DNA from: Gammaproteobacteria bacterium UBA3067
GTDB lineage: Bacteria > Pseudomonadota > Gammaproteobacteria > Pseudomonadales > UBA3067
DNA: 49,117 bases
Assembly (NCBI GenBank): GCA_002366835.1
Contig: DFBZ01000070.1
Location: 1 to 49,117, forward strand
Reading direction: 5' to 3'
Shown here: in pieces, positions 1 to 9,107 of the stretch
How the letters are laid out: every line of letters begins with the position of its first letter
How positions within the stretch are numbered: position 1 is the first letter of the stretch
Notes under the pieces: model-generated
Database searches by the model: none
What the model was told of the DNA's origin: nothing
Seen by the model: the letters and a program-made list of their open reading frames with translations, nothing else
Program-made: the position numbers and the translations under genes

Positions 1-2
1 AA

Positions 3-737
3 TTACATGTGAAAAATGCCAAGCAGACGCAGCTGTACTATCAGCAGCAGTTGGAGCTATTAAAGCGCAGCCGTGATGTGCTGGTGCATCAAAGGAAGGT
101 CTTGTTGCGTACAGTTCAGAAAGAGCATATTGAACGATATAGAGAGCAACTTAAAAAAGAGTTAAAGGAAAGCTGGACCAGCCTTGGCATGAGTACGGCC
201 ATCAAAAATTTTTTCGTTAAGGCAAAAACTGACCTTCAACGCCAGGAGCTTGAGGCTGCAGAAATTGACCTGGAAATTCAGCAGATTTATTTTGATTACA
301 AAAAGCTTGAAAGCACTGGCGTGGAGCTGAAGCCGCCTGTGTTTGCAATAGCCGGGTTGCTGGAAAAGCTCGATCTTATTGAAAAACAGGCGCTGGCTTC
401 CCACTCCCGCTTGAATGTTCTGTTGCTGAGCCAAGGCAAAGCCACGCAACGTTTTTTTAATAGTGTTGTCCTGGAAGTGGAAAATATTTTTGCTGATGCG
501 GCAGAGGACGCAAACCTCTGGCTGAGGTTGGCACTGCAACCTTTGATACTCCATACTCGTGAAAAAAAGGGTTTCCTCGAAAATCAGATTGCGCAATGTA
601 AACAGTTTTCGGAAGCGGGGAAAAAGACACAAGAACAGCTTGCGGCTCTGGATAAGCTGATTGTGCGCACAGATGAAAAAAAACAGGAGTTACACACTTT
701 TATTCTGCGGGTTCAAGAGCCGCCTCTGCTCCAATGA
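3..737 (+). CDS. C-terminal part of probable dynamin-family GTPase (5' end outside window)
   Basis: The reading frame is open to the left edge of the window, so this is probably the 3' part of a longer gene. The GTG at 9 gives a 242-residue reading but has no clear ribosome binding site. The protein is charged and largely alpha-helical, with long predicted coiled-coil stretches in the first 110 residues and the last 70. The final part, from the 'DANLWLR' motif through the terminal 'LAALDKLI' helix, reminds me of the C-terminal stalk of bacterial dynamin-like GTPases found near metX in related genomes. No GTPase P-loop lies in the visible part, so the call rests on resemblance and position. 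A stand-alone coiled-coil protein is the alternative. The stop is at 735-737. Confidence 0.45.
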   Translation, partial: LHVKNAKQTQLYYQQQLELLKRSRDVLVHQRKVLLRTVQKEHIERYREQLKKELKESWTSLGMSTAIKNFFVKAKTDLQRQELEAAEIDLEIQQIYFDYKKLESTGVELKPPVFAIAGLLEKLDLIEKQALASHSRLNVLLLSQGKATQRFFNSVVLEVENIFADAAEDANLWLRLALQPLILHTREKKGFLENQIAQCKQFSEAGKKTQEQLAALDKLIVRTDEKKQELHTFILRVQEPPLLQ

Positions 738-836
738 CAAGAGGGCTTCAGGGGCAATCATTTTCATGGTCTTGTGTTTAATCATGGTAGACTTTCTTCC
801 TTATGACGCCGTAACCCTTGGATCCTGTTAGCGAAG

Positions 837-2000
837 ATGCCTGAACAAATACCCGATAACTCTGTGGGCCTTGTTGCCCCGCAGGTCATGCAGTTTGATG
901 AGCCCTTGACGCTGGCGTGTGGACGTACGCTGGATCACTATGAGTTGGTTTATGAAAGCTACGGGCAGCTCAACGCAAAGGGTAGCAACGCCATACTGAT
1001 CTGCCACGCCTTAAGTGGACATCATCATGTTGCCGGTTATCACAGCATGGAAGACCGTAAGCCTGGGTGGTGGGAAACCTGTGTAGGGCCTGGGAAAGTG
1101 ATTGATACCAATAAGTTTTTTGTAGTTTGCCCAAATAATCTTGGCGGTTGCCACGGTAGCAGCGGCCCCATGAGTATCAACCCTGAAACGGGTAAAAACT
1201 ACGGCCCTGATTTTCCCCTGATGACGGTGGAAGACTGGGTTAAAAGTCAGAAAAAACTCATGGATGCTCTCAAAATAGACTGCTGGGCGGCAGTGGTTGG
1301 CGGTAGCCTTGGTGGGATGCAGGTGCTGCAGTGGTCAGTCGATTACCCTGAGTTATTGAGGCATGCCGTAGTGATTGCCTCAGCACCAAAACTCAGCGCA
1401 CAAAATATCGCCTTTAATGAGGTGGCCAGGCAATCCATCTTATCCGATCCCGACTTCCATGGCGGTCGATATTACGAGCACGACACCTACCCCCGACGAG
1501 GTTTGATACTTGCCCGCATGGTGGGGCATATCACCTACTTATCTGATGATGCCATGCACGCAAAGTTTGGTCGTGATTTAAGAACGGGTCAATTCCGTTT
1601 TGGATACGATATTGAGTTTCAGGTAGAGAGTTATCTGCGTCATCAAGGGGAAGTGTTCTCCAAACAGTTTGATGCCAATACCTACTTGCTGATGACCAAA
1701 GCACTGGATTACTTTGACCCTACACGCGACAAAGATGTGGGTCTAAACGATGTGATGGCGCAGGCGCAGTGTGATTTCTTGGTGATGTCTTTTACCACCG
1801 ATTGGCGTTTTTCCCCAGAACGCTCGCAAGAGCTGGTGAATGCACTTGTTGCGACGGGCAAAGATGTGAGTTATGCAGAAATAGATGCGCCGCAAGGGCA
1901 CGACTCCTTCCTGCTGCCTATTCCTGACTATCTTGCCATATTTGATGCCTACATGAAGCGAGTGGCCCAGGAAAGTGAGGGGTTGTGTCATGCGAGCTGA
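837..2000 (+). CDS. metX: Homoserine O-acyltransferase MetX (acetyl- or succinyltransferase)
   Basis: This cytoplasmic alpha/beta-hydrolase-fold enzyme acylates homoserine in the first committed step of methionine synthesis. At 387 residues it has the full family length. Visible hallmarks are the 'NNLGGCHGSSGP' stretch (about 100-111), the nucleophile elbow GGSLGGM with Ser157, and the C-terminal 'TTDWRFSPE' and 'GHDSFLL' motifs carrying the catalytic Asp region and His. ATG 837 follows a weak purine-rich GCGAAG. The gene overlaps metW by 11 bases, the classic metXW arrangement. Many gammaproteobacterial MetX proteins use succinyl-CoA rather than acetyl-CoA, and I cannot settle the acyl donor by eye. 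The family call is very secure. Confidence 0.95.
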   Translation: MPEQIPDNSVGLVAPQVMQFDEPLTLACGRTLDHYELVYESYGQLNAKGSNAILICHALSGHHHVAGYHSMEDRKPGWWETCVGPGKVIDTNKFFVVCPNNLGGCHGSSGPMSINPETGKNYGPDFPLMTVEDWVKSQKKLMDALKIDCWAAVVGGSLGGMQVLQWSVDYPELLRHAVVIASAPKLSAQNIAFNEVARQSILSDPDFHGGRYYEHDTYPRRGLILARMVGHITYLSDDAMHAKFGRDLRTGQFRFGYDIEFQVESYLRHQGEVFSKQFDANTYLLMTKALDYFDPTRDKDVGLNDVMAQAQCDFLVMSFTTDWRFSPERSQELVNALVATGKDVSYAEIDAPQGHDSFLLPIPDYLAIFDAYMKRVAQESEGLCHAS

Positions 2001-2580
2001 TTTTGAAATAATTCTTGACTGGATTCAGCCTGATTCCAGAGTTCTGGATATGGGTTGCGGTGATGGCACTTTACTCGACATTCTACAAAAACAGCGTAGC
2101 GTTAAAGCTTATGGGCTAGAAATTGATTCGGCTAACATTGCCCGCTGTGTTGCATCAGGTGTGAATGTTATCCAGCAGGACTTGAACAAAGGGGTCGATA
2201 ACTTTGATGATGCTGCATTTGATACCGTGGTAATGACTCAGGCTTTACAAACGGTGCGTCGGCCGGACCGACTACTCGATGAAATGTTGCGTGTGGGGCG
2301 CGAAACGATTATTACGTTTCCAAACTTTGGTTACTGGCCTATTCGTGCCTACTTAATGACCCGTGGCCGTATGCCTGTCTCCAAAACCTTGCCCTATACC
2401 TGGTATAACTCCCCTAATATTCACCTTTGTACCTTTCACGACTTTGAAAGCCTGTGCCGACGCAAGCAGATAAAAATTATTAACCGAACGGTTGTAGACC
2501 ATAAGCACCGAGTTGGGATAGGATCAAGGTTATTCCCCAATTTGCTGGGGGAGGTGGCAATCTACCGAGTTACCAAGTAA
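1990..2580 (+). CDS. metW: MetW, methionine biosynthesis methyltransferase-fold protein
   Basis: MetW is a small class I SAM-methyltransferase-like protein that accompanies MetX and is needed for, or stimulates, homoserine acylation in several Proteobacteria. The SAM-binding glycine motif VLDMGCGDG lies near residues 19-27. The 'ITFPNFGYWPIRAYL' segment in the middle is highly characteristic of MetW. I place the start at ATG 1990 (196 residues, beginning MRADFEI) because a purine-rich AGGAAAGTGAGG ends about 10 bases upstream and family members begin this way. An in-frame GTG at 1975 would add five residues and has no better support. It overlaps the metX stop, so the two are translationally coupled. 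Confidence 0.93.
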   Translation: MRADFEIILDWIQPDSRVLDMGCGDGTLLDILQKQRSVKAYGLEIDSANIARCVASGVNVIQQDLNKGVDNFDDAAFDTVVMTQALQTVRRPDRLLDEMLRVGRETIITFPNFGYWPIRAYLMTRGRMPVSKTLPYTWYNSPNIHLCTFHDFESLCRRKQIKIINRTVVDHKHRVGIGSRLFPNLLGEVAIYRVTK

Positions 2581-2678
2581 AGTCAGATGAGTTATAACAA
2601 AGGCTGATGTCAAAGACTGTGCTTGCAGTCGCTTAGTGAAGTTATCTCTATTTTTCACCTTAATTTTGGAAGCGTACA

Positions 2679-3119
2679 ATGAGAGAAATGATTAGAGGGT
2701 TATTTTTACTGATTATTGTGACAAGTAGCTCTTTGGTGTTTGCCGAACAGGTAGAAACACGTGGTGACTATAAAATTCACTACAGTGCTTTTAGCAGCAC
2801 GGTATTAAAACCAGAGATATCCTCTCATTATCAGCTGGTGCGCAGCCGTTTCCAGGGTGTCATTAATATAGCTGTACTAAAGGCCGAAGGTAAGAGCTCC
2901 AAAGCTCATACGGCGGTGGTAAACGGCACTACCAGGAACTTACTAGGGCAAACGCAGAAAGTGCAGTTTAAGGAAATACGTGAAGGTGACGCTATTTATT
3001 ATCTTGGTTCTTTCCGTTTTAACAACCAAGAGATACTGACCTTTGATGTGAAGGTTCAGCCTGATCCTAATAAAGCCCCTTACACCGTTAAGTTCCAGAA
3101 AAAATTCTACGCTGATTAG
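2679..3119 (+). CDS. DUF4426 family secreted protein
   Basis: This is a 146-residue protein with an N-terminal hydrophobic signal sequence (about residues 5-22, ending near VFA-E) followed by a short beta-rich domain. 'GDYKIHYSAFSSTVLKPE' near the start of the mature part is typical of DUF4426, a periplasmic family of unknown function found between metW and rdgB in many gammaproteobacteria. Its position here matches that conserved order exactly. No enzymatic motif is visible. The mature protein is probably soluble in the periplasm. The ATG at 2679 has only a weak GGAAG upstream; a nearby in-frame ATG four codons later is an alternative. Confidence 0.85.
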   Translation: MREMIRGLFLLIIVTSSSLVFAEQVETRGDYKIHYSAFSSTVLKPEISSHYQLVRSRFQGVINIAVLKAEGKSSKAHTAVVNGTTRNLLGQTQKVQFKEIREGDAIYYLGSFRFNNQEILTFDVKVQPDPNKAPYTVKFQKKFYAD

Positions 3120-3146
3120 AATGCTCCTTTCTCTTTCTTGATCTTG

Positions 3147-3176
3147 GCAGCAAGTGGTTAATGACCTGCTTGCTGC
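3147..3176 (+). terminator. Stem-loop after the DUF4426 gene, possible weak terminator
   Basis: GCAGCAAG at 3147-3154 is exactly complementary to CTTGCTGC at 3169-3176, and an inner GGT/ACC can add pairs. No run of T follows, so intrinsic termination is uncertain. It lies 28 bases after the DUF4426 stop and before rdgB. Confidence 0.35.
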
Positions 3177-3284
3177 ATTAAGACTCCCAGCCTTTATTTA
3201 TATTCTAAGATCTCCTTCCTGGGCCTACCCTCGTTTTTAACGCGGTTTTCTGAAAAAGTTTCTGTGAGTAAGTGGGGAGTATCA

Positions 3285-3899
3285 ATGCGTAAAATTGTAA
3301 TGGCCAGTGGTAATCAGGGAAAAATACGGGAAATTCGCGCCAAGATCGAAGAGTTTGATCTTGAGCTGGTTTCCCAAAAAGAGCTGGGCGTTACTGATGT
3401 TCCTGAAGATGGCCTGAGCTTTATTGAAAACTCCCTGATTAAAGCACGTAATGCTTCTCGGCAAACTAATATGCCTGCGATGGCTGATGATTCAGGCATT
3501 GTCGTTCCTGCTTTGGGCGGACAGCCTGGGATCTTTTCAGCCCGATATGCCGGTGAACATGCTTCCGATCAGGCTAATGTGGATAAATTACTGAATGAAC
3601 TGGCCAAGGTGCCCAGCGCAGATCGTTCTGCTTATTTTTATTGCGCGATTGTTTATGTGCAATTTCCTGATGACCCCACGCCCCTCGTTGCAGTGGGTAA
3701 GTGCTTAGGGCGCATTGCCCAGTCTGTATCCGGCAATGAAGGTTTTGGTTACGACCCCATCTTTTATTTACCAGAGCAAGGCTGCACCGCTGCAGAATTA
3801 CCCCTGGCAGAAAAAAACCGCATCAGCCATCGTGGCCAGGCGCTGGCAAAGTTTGTAAGCTTATATCGTGAAGCCTTTGTATCGGTCGACGGTGAGTGA
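3285..3899 (+). CDS. rdgB: XTP/dITP pyrophosphatase RdgB (HAM1 family)
   Basis: RdgB hydrolyses non-canonical purine nucleoside triphosphates (dITP, XTP) to monophosphates, keeping inosine and xanthine out of DNA. The substrate-binding 'SGNQGKIREI' lies at the N-terminus, 'MADDSGIVVPALGG' carries the catalytic acidic residues near positions 67-80, and 'GNEGFGYDPIF' and the terminal 'SHRGQALAKF' are standard family signatures. ATG 3285 (204 residues) follows GGGGAG with a five-base spacer; an upstream in-frame GTG at 3264 is less likely. The first motif reads SGN rather than the usual ATGN, a mild and common variation. It sits directly before hemW, as in many gammaproteobacteria. Confidence 0.95.
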   Translation: MRKIVMASGNQGKIREIRAKIEEFDLELVSQKELGVTDVPEDGLSFIENSLIKARNASRQTNMPAMADDSGIVVPALGGQPGIFSARYAGEHASDQANVDKLLNELAKVPSADRSAYFYCAIVYVQFPDDPTPLVAVGKCLGRIAQSVSGNEGFGYDPIFYLPEQGCTAAELPLAEKNRISHRGQALAKFVSLYREAFVSVDGE

Positions 3900-3927
3900 A
3901 TATCGCTCCTACAATGACTGCTGAACT

Positions 3928-5067
3928 ATGACACTGCCCCCGCTCTCTCTTTATATTCATACGCCCTGGTGTGTAAGAAAATGTCCTTACTGTGATTTTA
4001 ACTCCCATGAGCACCGAGGCGACTTACCAGAAAAAGAATTTTTAGCGGCGCTTCTGGATGATCTGGAGCAGGAGTTGGTTCACGTACAAGGCCGAAAGCT
4101 TGTTTCTATTTTTATTGGTGGTGGTACACCCAGCCTGCTTTCTGCGGGCTTTTATTCTCATTTATTAACGGCCCTTGCTGCCAAAATTCAGTTTACTCCA
4201 GATATTGAAATTACCCTTGAGGCCAACCCCGGAACCTTTGAGCAGGAAAAATTCGCTAGTTTTCGCGAAGTGGGTATTAATCGTTTGTCCATTGGCGTGC
4301 AATCTTTTTCAGAGCAGCATCTGCAAAACCTTGGTCGTATTCATAATGGTGACGAGGCGCACAGAGCTGTGGAAATGGCTCAGGCGGTGGGCTTCGATAA
4401 TATTAATATCGACCTGATGTTTGCCCTGTCGGGCCAAAGCCAACAAGCGGCGATGGATGATCTCGATCAGGCCATACAGCTTCGGCCCCAGCATATTTCC
4501 TGGTACCAGCTGACCATAGAACAGAACACCTATTTTTATAAAAATCGCCCTGTCTTGCCCGATGATGATTTTATTTGGGATATGCAACTTGCTGGGAAGC
4601 AGCGCCTTGAGGCAGCGGGGTTTCATAATTATGAAGTGTCAGCCTATGGGCAAGAGGGCTTTCGCGCGGCTCATAATTTGAATTATTGGCAGTTTGGTGA
4701 CTACCTGGCACTGGGGCCGGGCGCACACGGTAAAATTACCACGCCTGATCCTTTTACGGTAAAACGTTACTGGAAAACCCGCGCACCGGCAGATTATTTA
4801 AACCCAGATAAAGCCTACTGTGCAGGCAGTAATATTTTAAAAAAAAGCGACCTCGGGTTCGAGTTTATGCTTAATGCCTTACGCCTTGTAGGGGGCGTAA
4901 GTCGAGAGGTATTCACATCTCATACTGGTTTGCCGTGGTCTGCTGTGGCAGGCAAAGTAGGTCAGCTTGTGAGCGAAGGACTGATGTGGGACGATGGAAC
5001 TGACTTTGGTCCCACACCAAAGGGGCAGCAGTATCTTAATTTTCTGCTGGAAAGGTTTCTTGACTAA
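3928..5067 (+). CDS. hemW: HemW, radical SAM heme chaperone
   Basis: HemW is a cytoplasmic radical-SAM protein (formerly annotated as oxygen-independent coproporphyrinogen oxidase-like) that binds heme and delivers it to respiratory proteins. The 4Fe-4S motif C-x3-C-x2-C is at Cys15, Cys19 and Cys22, followed directly by DFNSH, the form typical of HemW. 'FIGGGTPSLL' (about residues 64-73) is the SAM-binding glycine motif, and the C-terminal HemN-type domain is complete at 379 residues. The gene begins 28 bases after rdgB and the two are probably co-transcribed. True HemN has a different N-terminus and extra residues, so I prefer HemW. Confidence 0.94.
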   Translation: MTLPPLSLYIHTPWCVRKCPYCDFNSHEHRGDLPEKEFLAALLDDLEQELVHVQGRKLVSIFIGGGTPSLLSAGFYSHLLTALAAKIQFTPDIEITLEANPGTFEQEKFASFREVGINRLSIGVQSFSEQHLQNLGRIHNGDEAHRAVEMAQAVGFDNINIDLMFALSGQSQQAAMDDLDQAIQLRPQHISWYQLTIEQNTYFYKNRPVLPDDDFIWDMQLAGKQRLEAAGFHNYEVSAYGQEGFRAAHNLNYWQFGDYLALGPGAHGKITTPDPFTVKRYWKTRAPADYLNPDKAYCAGSNILKKSDLGFEFMLNALRLVGGVSREVFTSHTGLPWSAVAGKVGQLVSEGLMWDDGTDFGPTPKGQQYLNFLLERFLD

Positions 5068-5099
5068 GGATCTGCCCGGCTCATACGGAACTGAGCAGC

Positions 5100-7100
5100 A
5101 TGGCTTTATCCAAATTAAAAATTGTTGGTGATCGATTCGTTGACGAATTTGGTCGACATATTATTTTGCGTGGCGTTAATCTCGGGGGTGACTGCAAGCT
5201 TCCCTATCCCGACGGCGGCACACATTTCCCCTCTGATTTTTCTGATCACCGTGAAGTAAGTTTTATCGGTCGCCCCTTTTCCTTAAAGGAAGCCGATGAG
5301 CATTTTTCCCGCTTAGCCCACTGGGGTTTTAATTGCTTACGCTTGCTCACCAGTTGGGAAGCGATAGAACATGCCGGCCCCGGTGAATACGATGAGGCCT
5401 ATCTCGATTATTTCGCCCAGCTATGTGAAAAAGCCAGTGAACACGGCTTTTATGTCTATGTGGATTTTCACCAGGATGTGTGGAGCCGGATGAGCGGTGG
5501 CGATGGTGCACCATGTTGGTGTTTCGAAAAAGTAGGGCTTGATTACCGCAAGTTTGATGCTGCCGAAGCCGCTTTTGTTATGCAGCAGCGTTATGACTAT
5601 TCCGATACCCGTCCACGTCAGGATGATAATTACCCTCAAATGTCCTGGGTGAGAAATTATGCCTACGCCGCCAACGGCATTATGTGGACGCTATTTTTTG
5701 GCGGGCGGGATTTCGCGCCGGGCTGTGAGATAGACGGACTAAATGTACAGGATTACCTGCAGAGCCATTTTATTAACTGTCAAAAAGAGTTGGCAAAACG
5801 TATTTCTCACCTTGGTAATGTGATTGGCTTTGACGCACTTAATGAGCCCAACGCGGGCTGGATAGGGAAGTCGCTCAGTTACTGCCACACCAAGATGAAC
5901 GATGCAACGGATGACCCCGTGTTACCGGGTTTGGCTTGGTCGCCTATTAATGCCTTGCGCGCATCCCACGGCGTGAGCATAGATGTTCCCTATATGGCAA
6001 TCTCGCTGCGTAAGCTGGGCATCACGCAAACTGATACCGTGACGGTGAATAAAAAAGGCGCTTCAATATGGCTTGATGCTGAGCGCGACCCTTTTCAGTT
6101 GGCAGGAGCCTATACCATCAATGCTGACGGCTCAGCAAAAGTGCTGCAAGATGACTTCTTTCAAAAAGTAGATGGCAAGCCCGTGGTATTTGCTCATGAT
6201 TACCTTGGCGATTTTTATCAAGCTGTTGCCGCAGCATTACGTGAAGAAAATCCCGATTGGTTTATTTTTATCGAACCAGATTTACTAAAAAAAGATTCCG
6301 ACCTGGCATTCCCCCAAAATTTACCTGAGAGAACGGTTAATGCCGGCCACTGTTATGACGTGAGCACGCTACTTTTAAAACGTTTTAATAGTCGCTTTGG
6401 TTTTAATCTCTTAAGCGGAAAACCCCGCGTGGGAAGAAGCGGATGTCAGCGAGATTTTGTCGAACAGTTTTCCGAGGTTAAGCGTCAATCTGAAATTTCA
6501 GGTGGAGGGTGTCCGACGTTAATTGGTGAGTTTGGAATTCCCTTTGACATGAACGGAGCGAAGTCCTACAAAGCTTTTAAGGAGGGGGATTGCTCTGAAA
6601 AACCCTGGCGCGCCCAAATCGAATCACAAGATCTTCTATATAACGCCTTAGATGAGCTGCTGCTCAATAGCACCCAGTGGAATTATACCGCTAGCAATTC
6701 CAATTCAACTGCAGCAGGAGATGGTTGGAATCAGGAAGACCTCAGTATTTATTCGCCCGATCAAAAAATCAACATTGAGGATATTAATAGCGGTGGGCGA
6801 GCTATTCAAGGTTTTGTGCGTCCTTATGTGCGTTGTACTCAGGGTATCCTTAAGAAAGTAAGCTTTGATTCCTTGAGGGGTTTGTTCGAGGTGGAGCTTG
6901 ATGCGGATGCGAGTGTGGCGGTGGCAACAGAAATTTTTCTTCCTGAAATCCAGTTTTCCGGTGGTTACACCATCTCCGCGCCAGGATTTTCTTTTGAGCG
7001 AATCGCTAATACAGAGGTGATGTGCTTTGTCGCTGACTCCAGTGGCCGAAAAGATATTTCCATAAAGCGAACCAGCTTTCCGATGAAAAGGAGTATTTGA
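5100..7100 (+). CDS. GH5-family glycoside hydrolase, steryl-glucosidase / endoglycoceramidase-like
   Basis: The 666-residue protein has a GH5-type TIM barrel. Visible elements are 'LRGVNLGG' near residue 24, 'VDFHQDVWSR' at 121-130, the acid/base glutamate in 'DALNEP' (Glu249) and the probable nucleophile in 'LIGEFGIPFD' (Glu477). The insertion-rich barrel and the 'YTASNSNSTAAGDGWNQED' stretch resemble the subfamily with fungal steryl-beta-glucosidases and endoglycoceramidase-related proteins, suggesting a glycolipid or steryl glucoside substrate. No signal peptide is present, so it should act in the cytoplasm. A beta-sandwich tail (roughly 580-666) follows the barrel. It starts 32 bases after hemW and ends facing the diguanylate cyclase gene. 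The exact substrate is inference. Confidence 0.8.
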   Translation: MALSKLKIVGDRFVDEFGRHIILRGVNLGGDCKLPYPDGGTHFPSDFSDHREVSFIGRPFSLKEADEHFSRLAHWGFNCLRLLTSWEAIEHAGPGEYDEAYLDYFAQLCEKASEHGFYVYVDFHQDVWSRMSGGDGAPCWCFEKVGLDYRKFDAAEAAFVMQQRYDYSDTRPRQDDNYPQMSWVRNYAYAANGIMWTLFFGGRDFAPGCEIDGLNVQDYLQSHFINCQKELAKRISHLGNVIGFDALNEPNAGWIGKSLSYCHTKMNDATDDPVLPGLAWSPINALRASHGVSIDVPYMAISLRKLGITQTDTVTVNKKGASIWLDAERDPFQLAGAYTINADGSAKVLQDDFFQKVDGKPVVFAHDYLGDFYQAVAAALREENPDWFIFIEPDLLKKDSDLAFPQNLPERTVNAGHCYDVSTLLLKRFNSRFGFNLLSGKPRVGRSGCQRDFVEQFSEVKRQSEISGGGCPTLIGEFGIPFDMNGAKSYKAFKEGDCSEKPWRAQIESQDLLYNALDELLLNSTQWNYTASNSNSTAAGDGWNQEDLSIYSPDQKINIEDINSGGRAIQGFVRPYVRCTQGILKKVSFDSLRGLFEVELDADASVAVATEIFLPEIQFSGGYTISAPGFSFERIANTEVMCFVADSSGRKDISIKRTSFPMKRSI

Positions 7101-7296
7101 ATAGATGGCGTAGTAAGTATATCGAGTAGTTTCTTTTCCTGCCGAGAAAAAAGCTTAGTTGGAGGCTGTTATAAAAGATCTAGAGTACATCATATGATGC
7201 AAAGCCGAAAATGAAAATGGCCTCAGTGCTCAAATCAAGGGAACGTTGCAGGGCCTGTGGGATGGATTAAAGGCGAACACGTTTAGACTATTTCTT

Positions 7297-8964
7297 TTAT
7301 TCCTCTGTTCCGGTGCTAAGGGCTTCCTCTTGCTGGCTCAGGCTAACCTGGTTGCGGCCATTACGTTTGGAAAAGTACAGCGCTTCATCGGCTGACTGGG
7401 TGATGTCCGCGCTGCTTTTCAGGGCTGGGTAGCCAGCAATGCCTGCACTGAAGGTGCACCTTACATCTCCATGCTCGGAGGTCAGCACGATTTCACTGAA
7501 ATCCTGGCGGATTTTGTTCAAAATAATCTCCGCCTCTTTCTCGTTTGTATCTGGCAGAATCACTGCAAACTCCTCTCCGCCATAGCGGCCGATAATATCG
7601 GTGCTGCGCAGGCTTTGTTTAAGAAGTCGGGCAAGAATTTTGATGACGGAGTCGCCAACGGGGTGCCCATAGTTGTCGTTGACCAACTTGAAATGATCAA
7701 TATCAATCATGGCGAACTGAAGGGGTTTGCCATTACGATTGGACAGATTGGTTTCTCTTTCCAGTAGCTCTTTGGTATGGGTGTGATTATAGAGGCCGGT
7801 GAGGCTGTCTCTGACAATCAAGGATTTAACCTGGCGGAAGCGTTGCACACGGATTTTCACCACTGCAACCAAGTGACGTATTCTAACTGGCTTGGTTAAG
7901 AACTCGTCGGCACCATAACTCATGGCGTCAATCTGGGCTTCTGGGTTGGTTTCTGCCGATAAAAAAACAATAGGTGTGCCAACGTAGCCCTCTTGCTGGC
8001 GAATAAGTTCAGACAGTTCACCTCCGGAGCACTCCGGCATATACAAATCCATCAATATAAGGTCGGGTTCAAACTCCACCATGTGGCGCATGATGTCCAG
8101 GGGCTTCGTTACTACCTCTGTTTCCATGCCGGCATTTTGCAAAGATAAGGAGTAGTAGTCAGCCGTTGCTTGGGAATCATCAACAATCAGGATGCGATAG
8201 GGGGTGTGTTCTCCCCTTTCGGTGAGCTGGTCGAGGCTGTCAATCAGCCGGATGCTTCTGAATGGTTCGTCAAAAAAGGCGTTTGCACCGGCTCGAACAG
8301 CAAGCAGCCTCAATTCTGTGCTGCTCTCTTTGGCGATAACGATAAGGGGGGTGTTATTGCCACTAATCTCTTTTAGCTGCTTGACCTGTTTAAAACTTTG
8401 CTGATAATCGCCAGCAATTTTTACGATAAAGCAGCAGGGCAGTTGTGTTTGAATCGCTTGGCGAAGGCTTTTTGAGTCTGGAAAGGCTATTAATTCATAG
8501 CCATAAAAGCTCAGCTGTTTTGTTAAAGTGGGGTCGTTGGCCTCGGTTTGATCCAGTAAATAGATGGTGCTTTGGGCGTGTTTTCCCCCCAGCTTACTTT
8601 GGTTTTGTGTTGAGCTGGGGGCTAAGGTCGCTTCTTGTGGTTTGAGTTTGCTGGCAGCTTCAAGCTCGATAATCAGGGCTTGAACCTTACTAGCGAAACC
8701 TTTGGACTGGGAGTCCTGCTGCGAGTTTTTTACCAGTTCTTCAAGCTCGCGTGCAATACGGGTGATGTCCGGATAACCGAAAGTGGTTCCTGAGCCCGCC
8801 AGGCTGTGCGGTTGGCGGATCATTAGCTCCCAAAGTTGCGCGTTGTCGCAGTCTGCAAGTAGCTTTTCCCAAGTGACAAAGATTTCTTTCACTTTGCCAG
8901 GTAGCTCTTGCGCATACCTTTCTTGAAGCTTGAGGAGTTTTGCTTTGCGTTTGTCCGTGCTCAT
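7297..8964 (-). CDS. Diguanylate cyclase with Hpt, degenerate receiver, receiver and GGDEF domains
   Basis: A 555-residue cytoplasmic signalling protein predicted to make cyclic di-GMP from GTP. Residues 25-105 look like a histidine phosphotransfer domain with His53 in 'QPHSLAGSG'. Residues 132-245 resemble a receiver that has lost its phospho-acceptor (Lys near 182 where Asp is expected). Residues 256-372 form an intact receiver with 'VDD' at 261-263, Asp306 and Lys358. The GGDEF domain carries GGEEF at 462-466, and an RxxD inhibitory site at 453-456 lies five residues before it, so product inhibition is likely. It resembles PleD/WspR-type cyclases. It lies convergent to the GH5 gene and about 10 kb from the exopolysaccharide island it might influence. 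Confidence 0.92.
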   Translation of the reverse strand: MSTDKRKAKLLKLQERYAQELPGKVKEIFVTWEKLLADCDNAQLWELMIRQPHSLAGSGTTFGYPDITRIARELEELVKNSQQDSQSKGFASKVQALIIELEAASKLKPQEATLAPSSTQNQSKLGGKHAQSTIYLLDQTEANDPTLTKQLSFYGYELIAFPDSKSLRQAIQTQLPCCFIVKIAGDYQQSFKQVKQLKEISGNNTPLIVIAKESSTELRLLAVRAGANAFFDEPFRSIRLIDSLDQLTERGEHTPYRILIVDDSQATADYYSLSLQNAGMETEVVTKPLDIMRHMVEFEPDLILMDLYMPECSGGELSELIRQQEGYVGTPIVFLSAETNPEAQIDAMSYGADEFLTKPVRIRHLVAVVKIRVQRFRQVKSLIVRDSLTGLYNHTHTKELLERETNLSNRNGKPLQFAMIDIDHFKLVNDNYGHPVGDSVIKILARLLKQSLRSTDIIGRYGGEEFAVILPDTNEKEAEIILNKIRQDFSEIVLTSEHGDVRCTFSAGIAGYPALKSSADITQSADEALYFSKRNGRNQVSLSQQEEALSTGTEE

Positions 8965-9107
8965 CAGTGGTTTACAAATTTTATACTTGGAAGGATATAG
9001 TCAGTGTAGACTAAGAGCGGTTGTTCTAAAACTTTTGGTGTCTCTTTGCAGTAGGAGGAAACTCTCTAACGATACCAGTGGTTTGCTTTCTCCAGGAGAC
9101 GCGTGTG

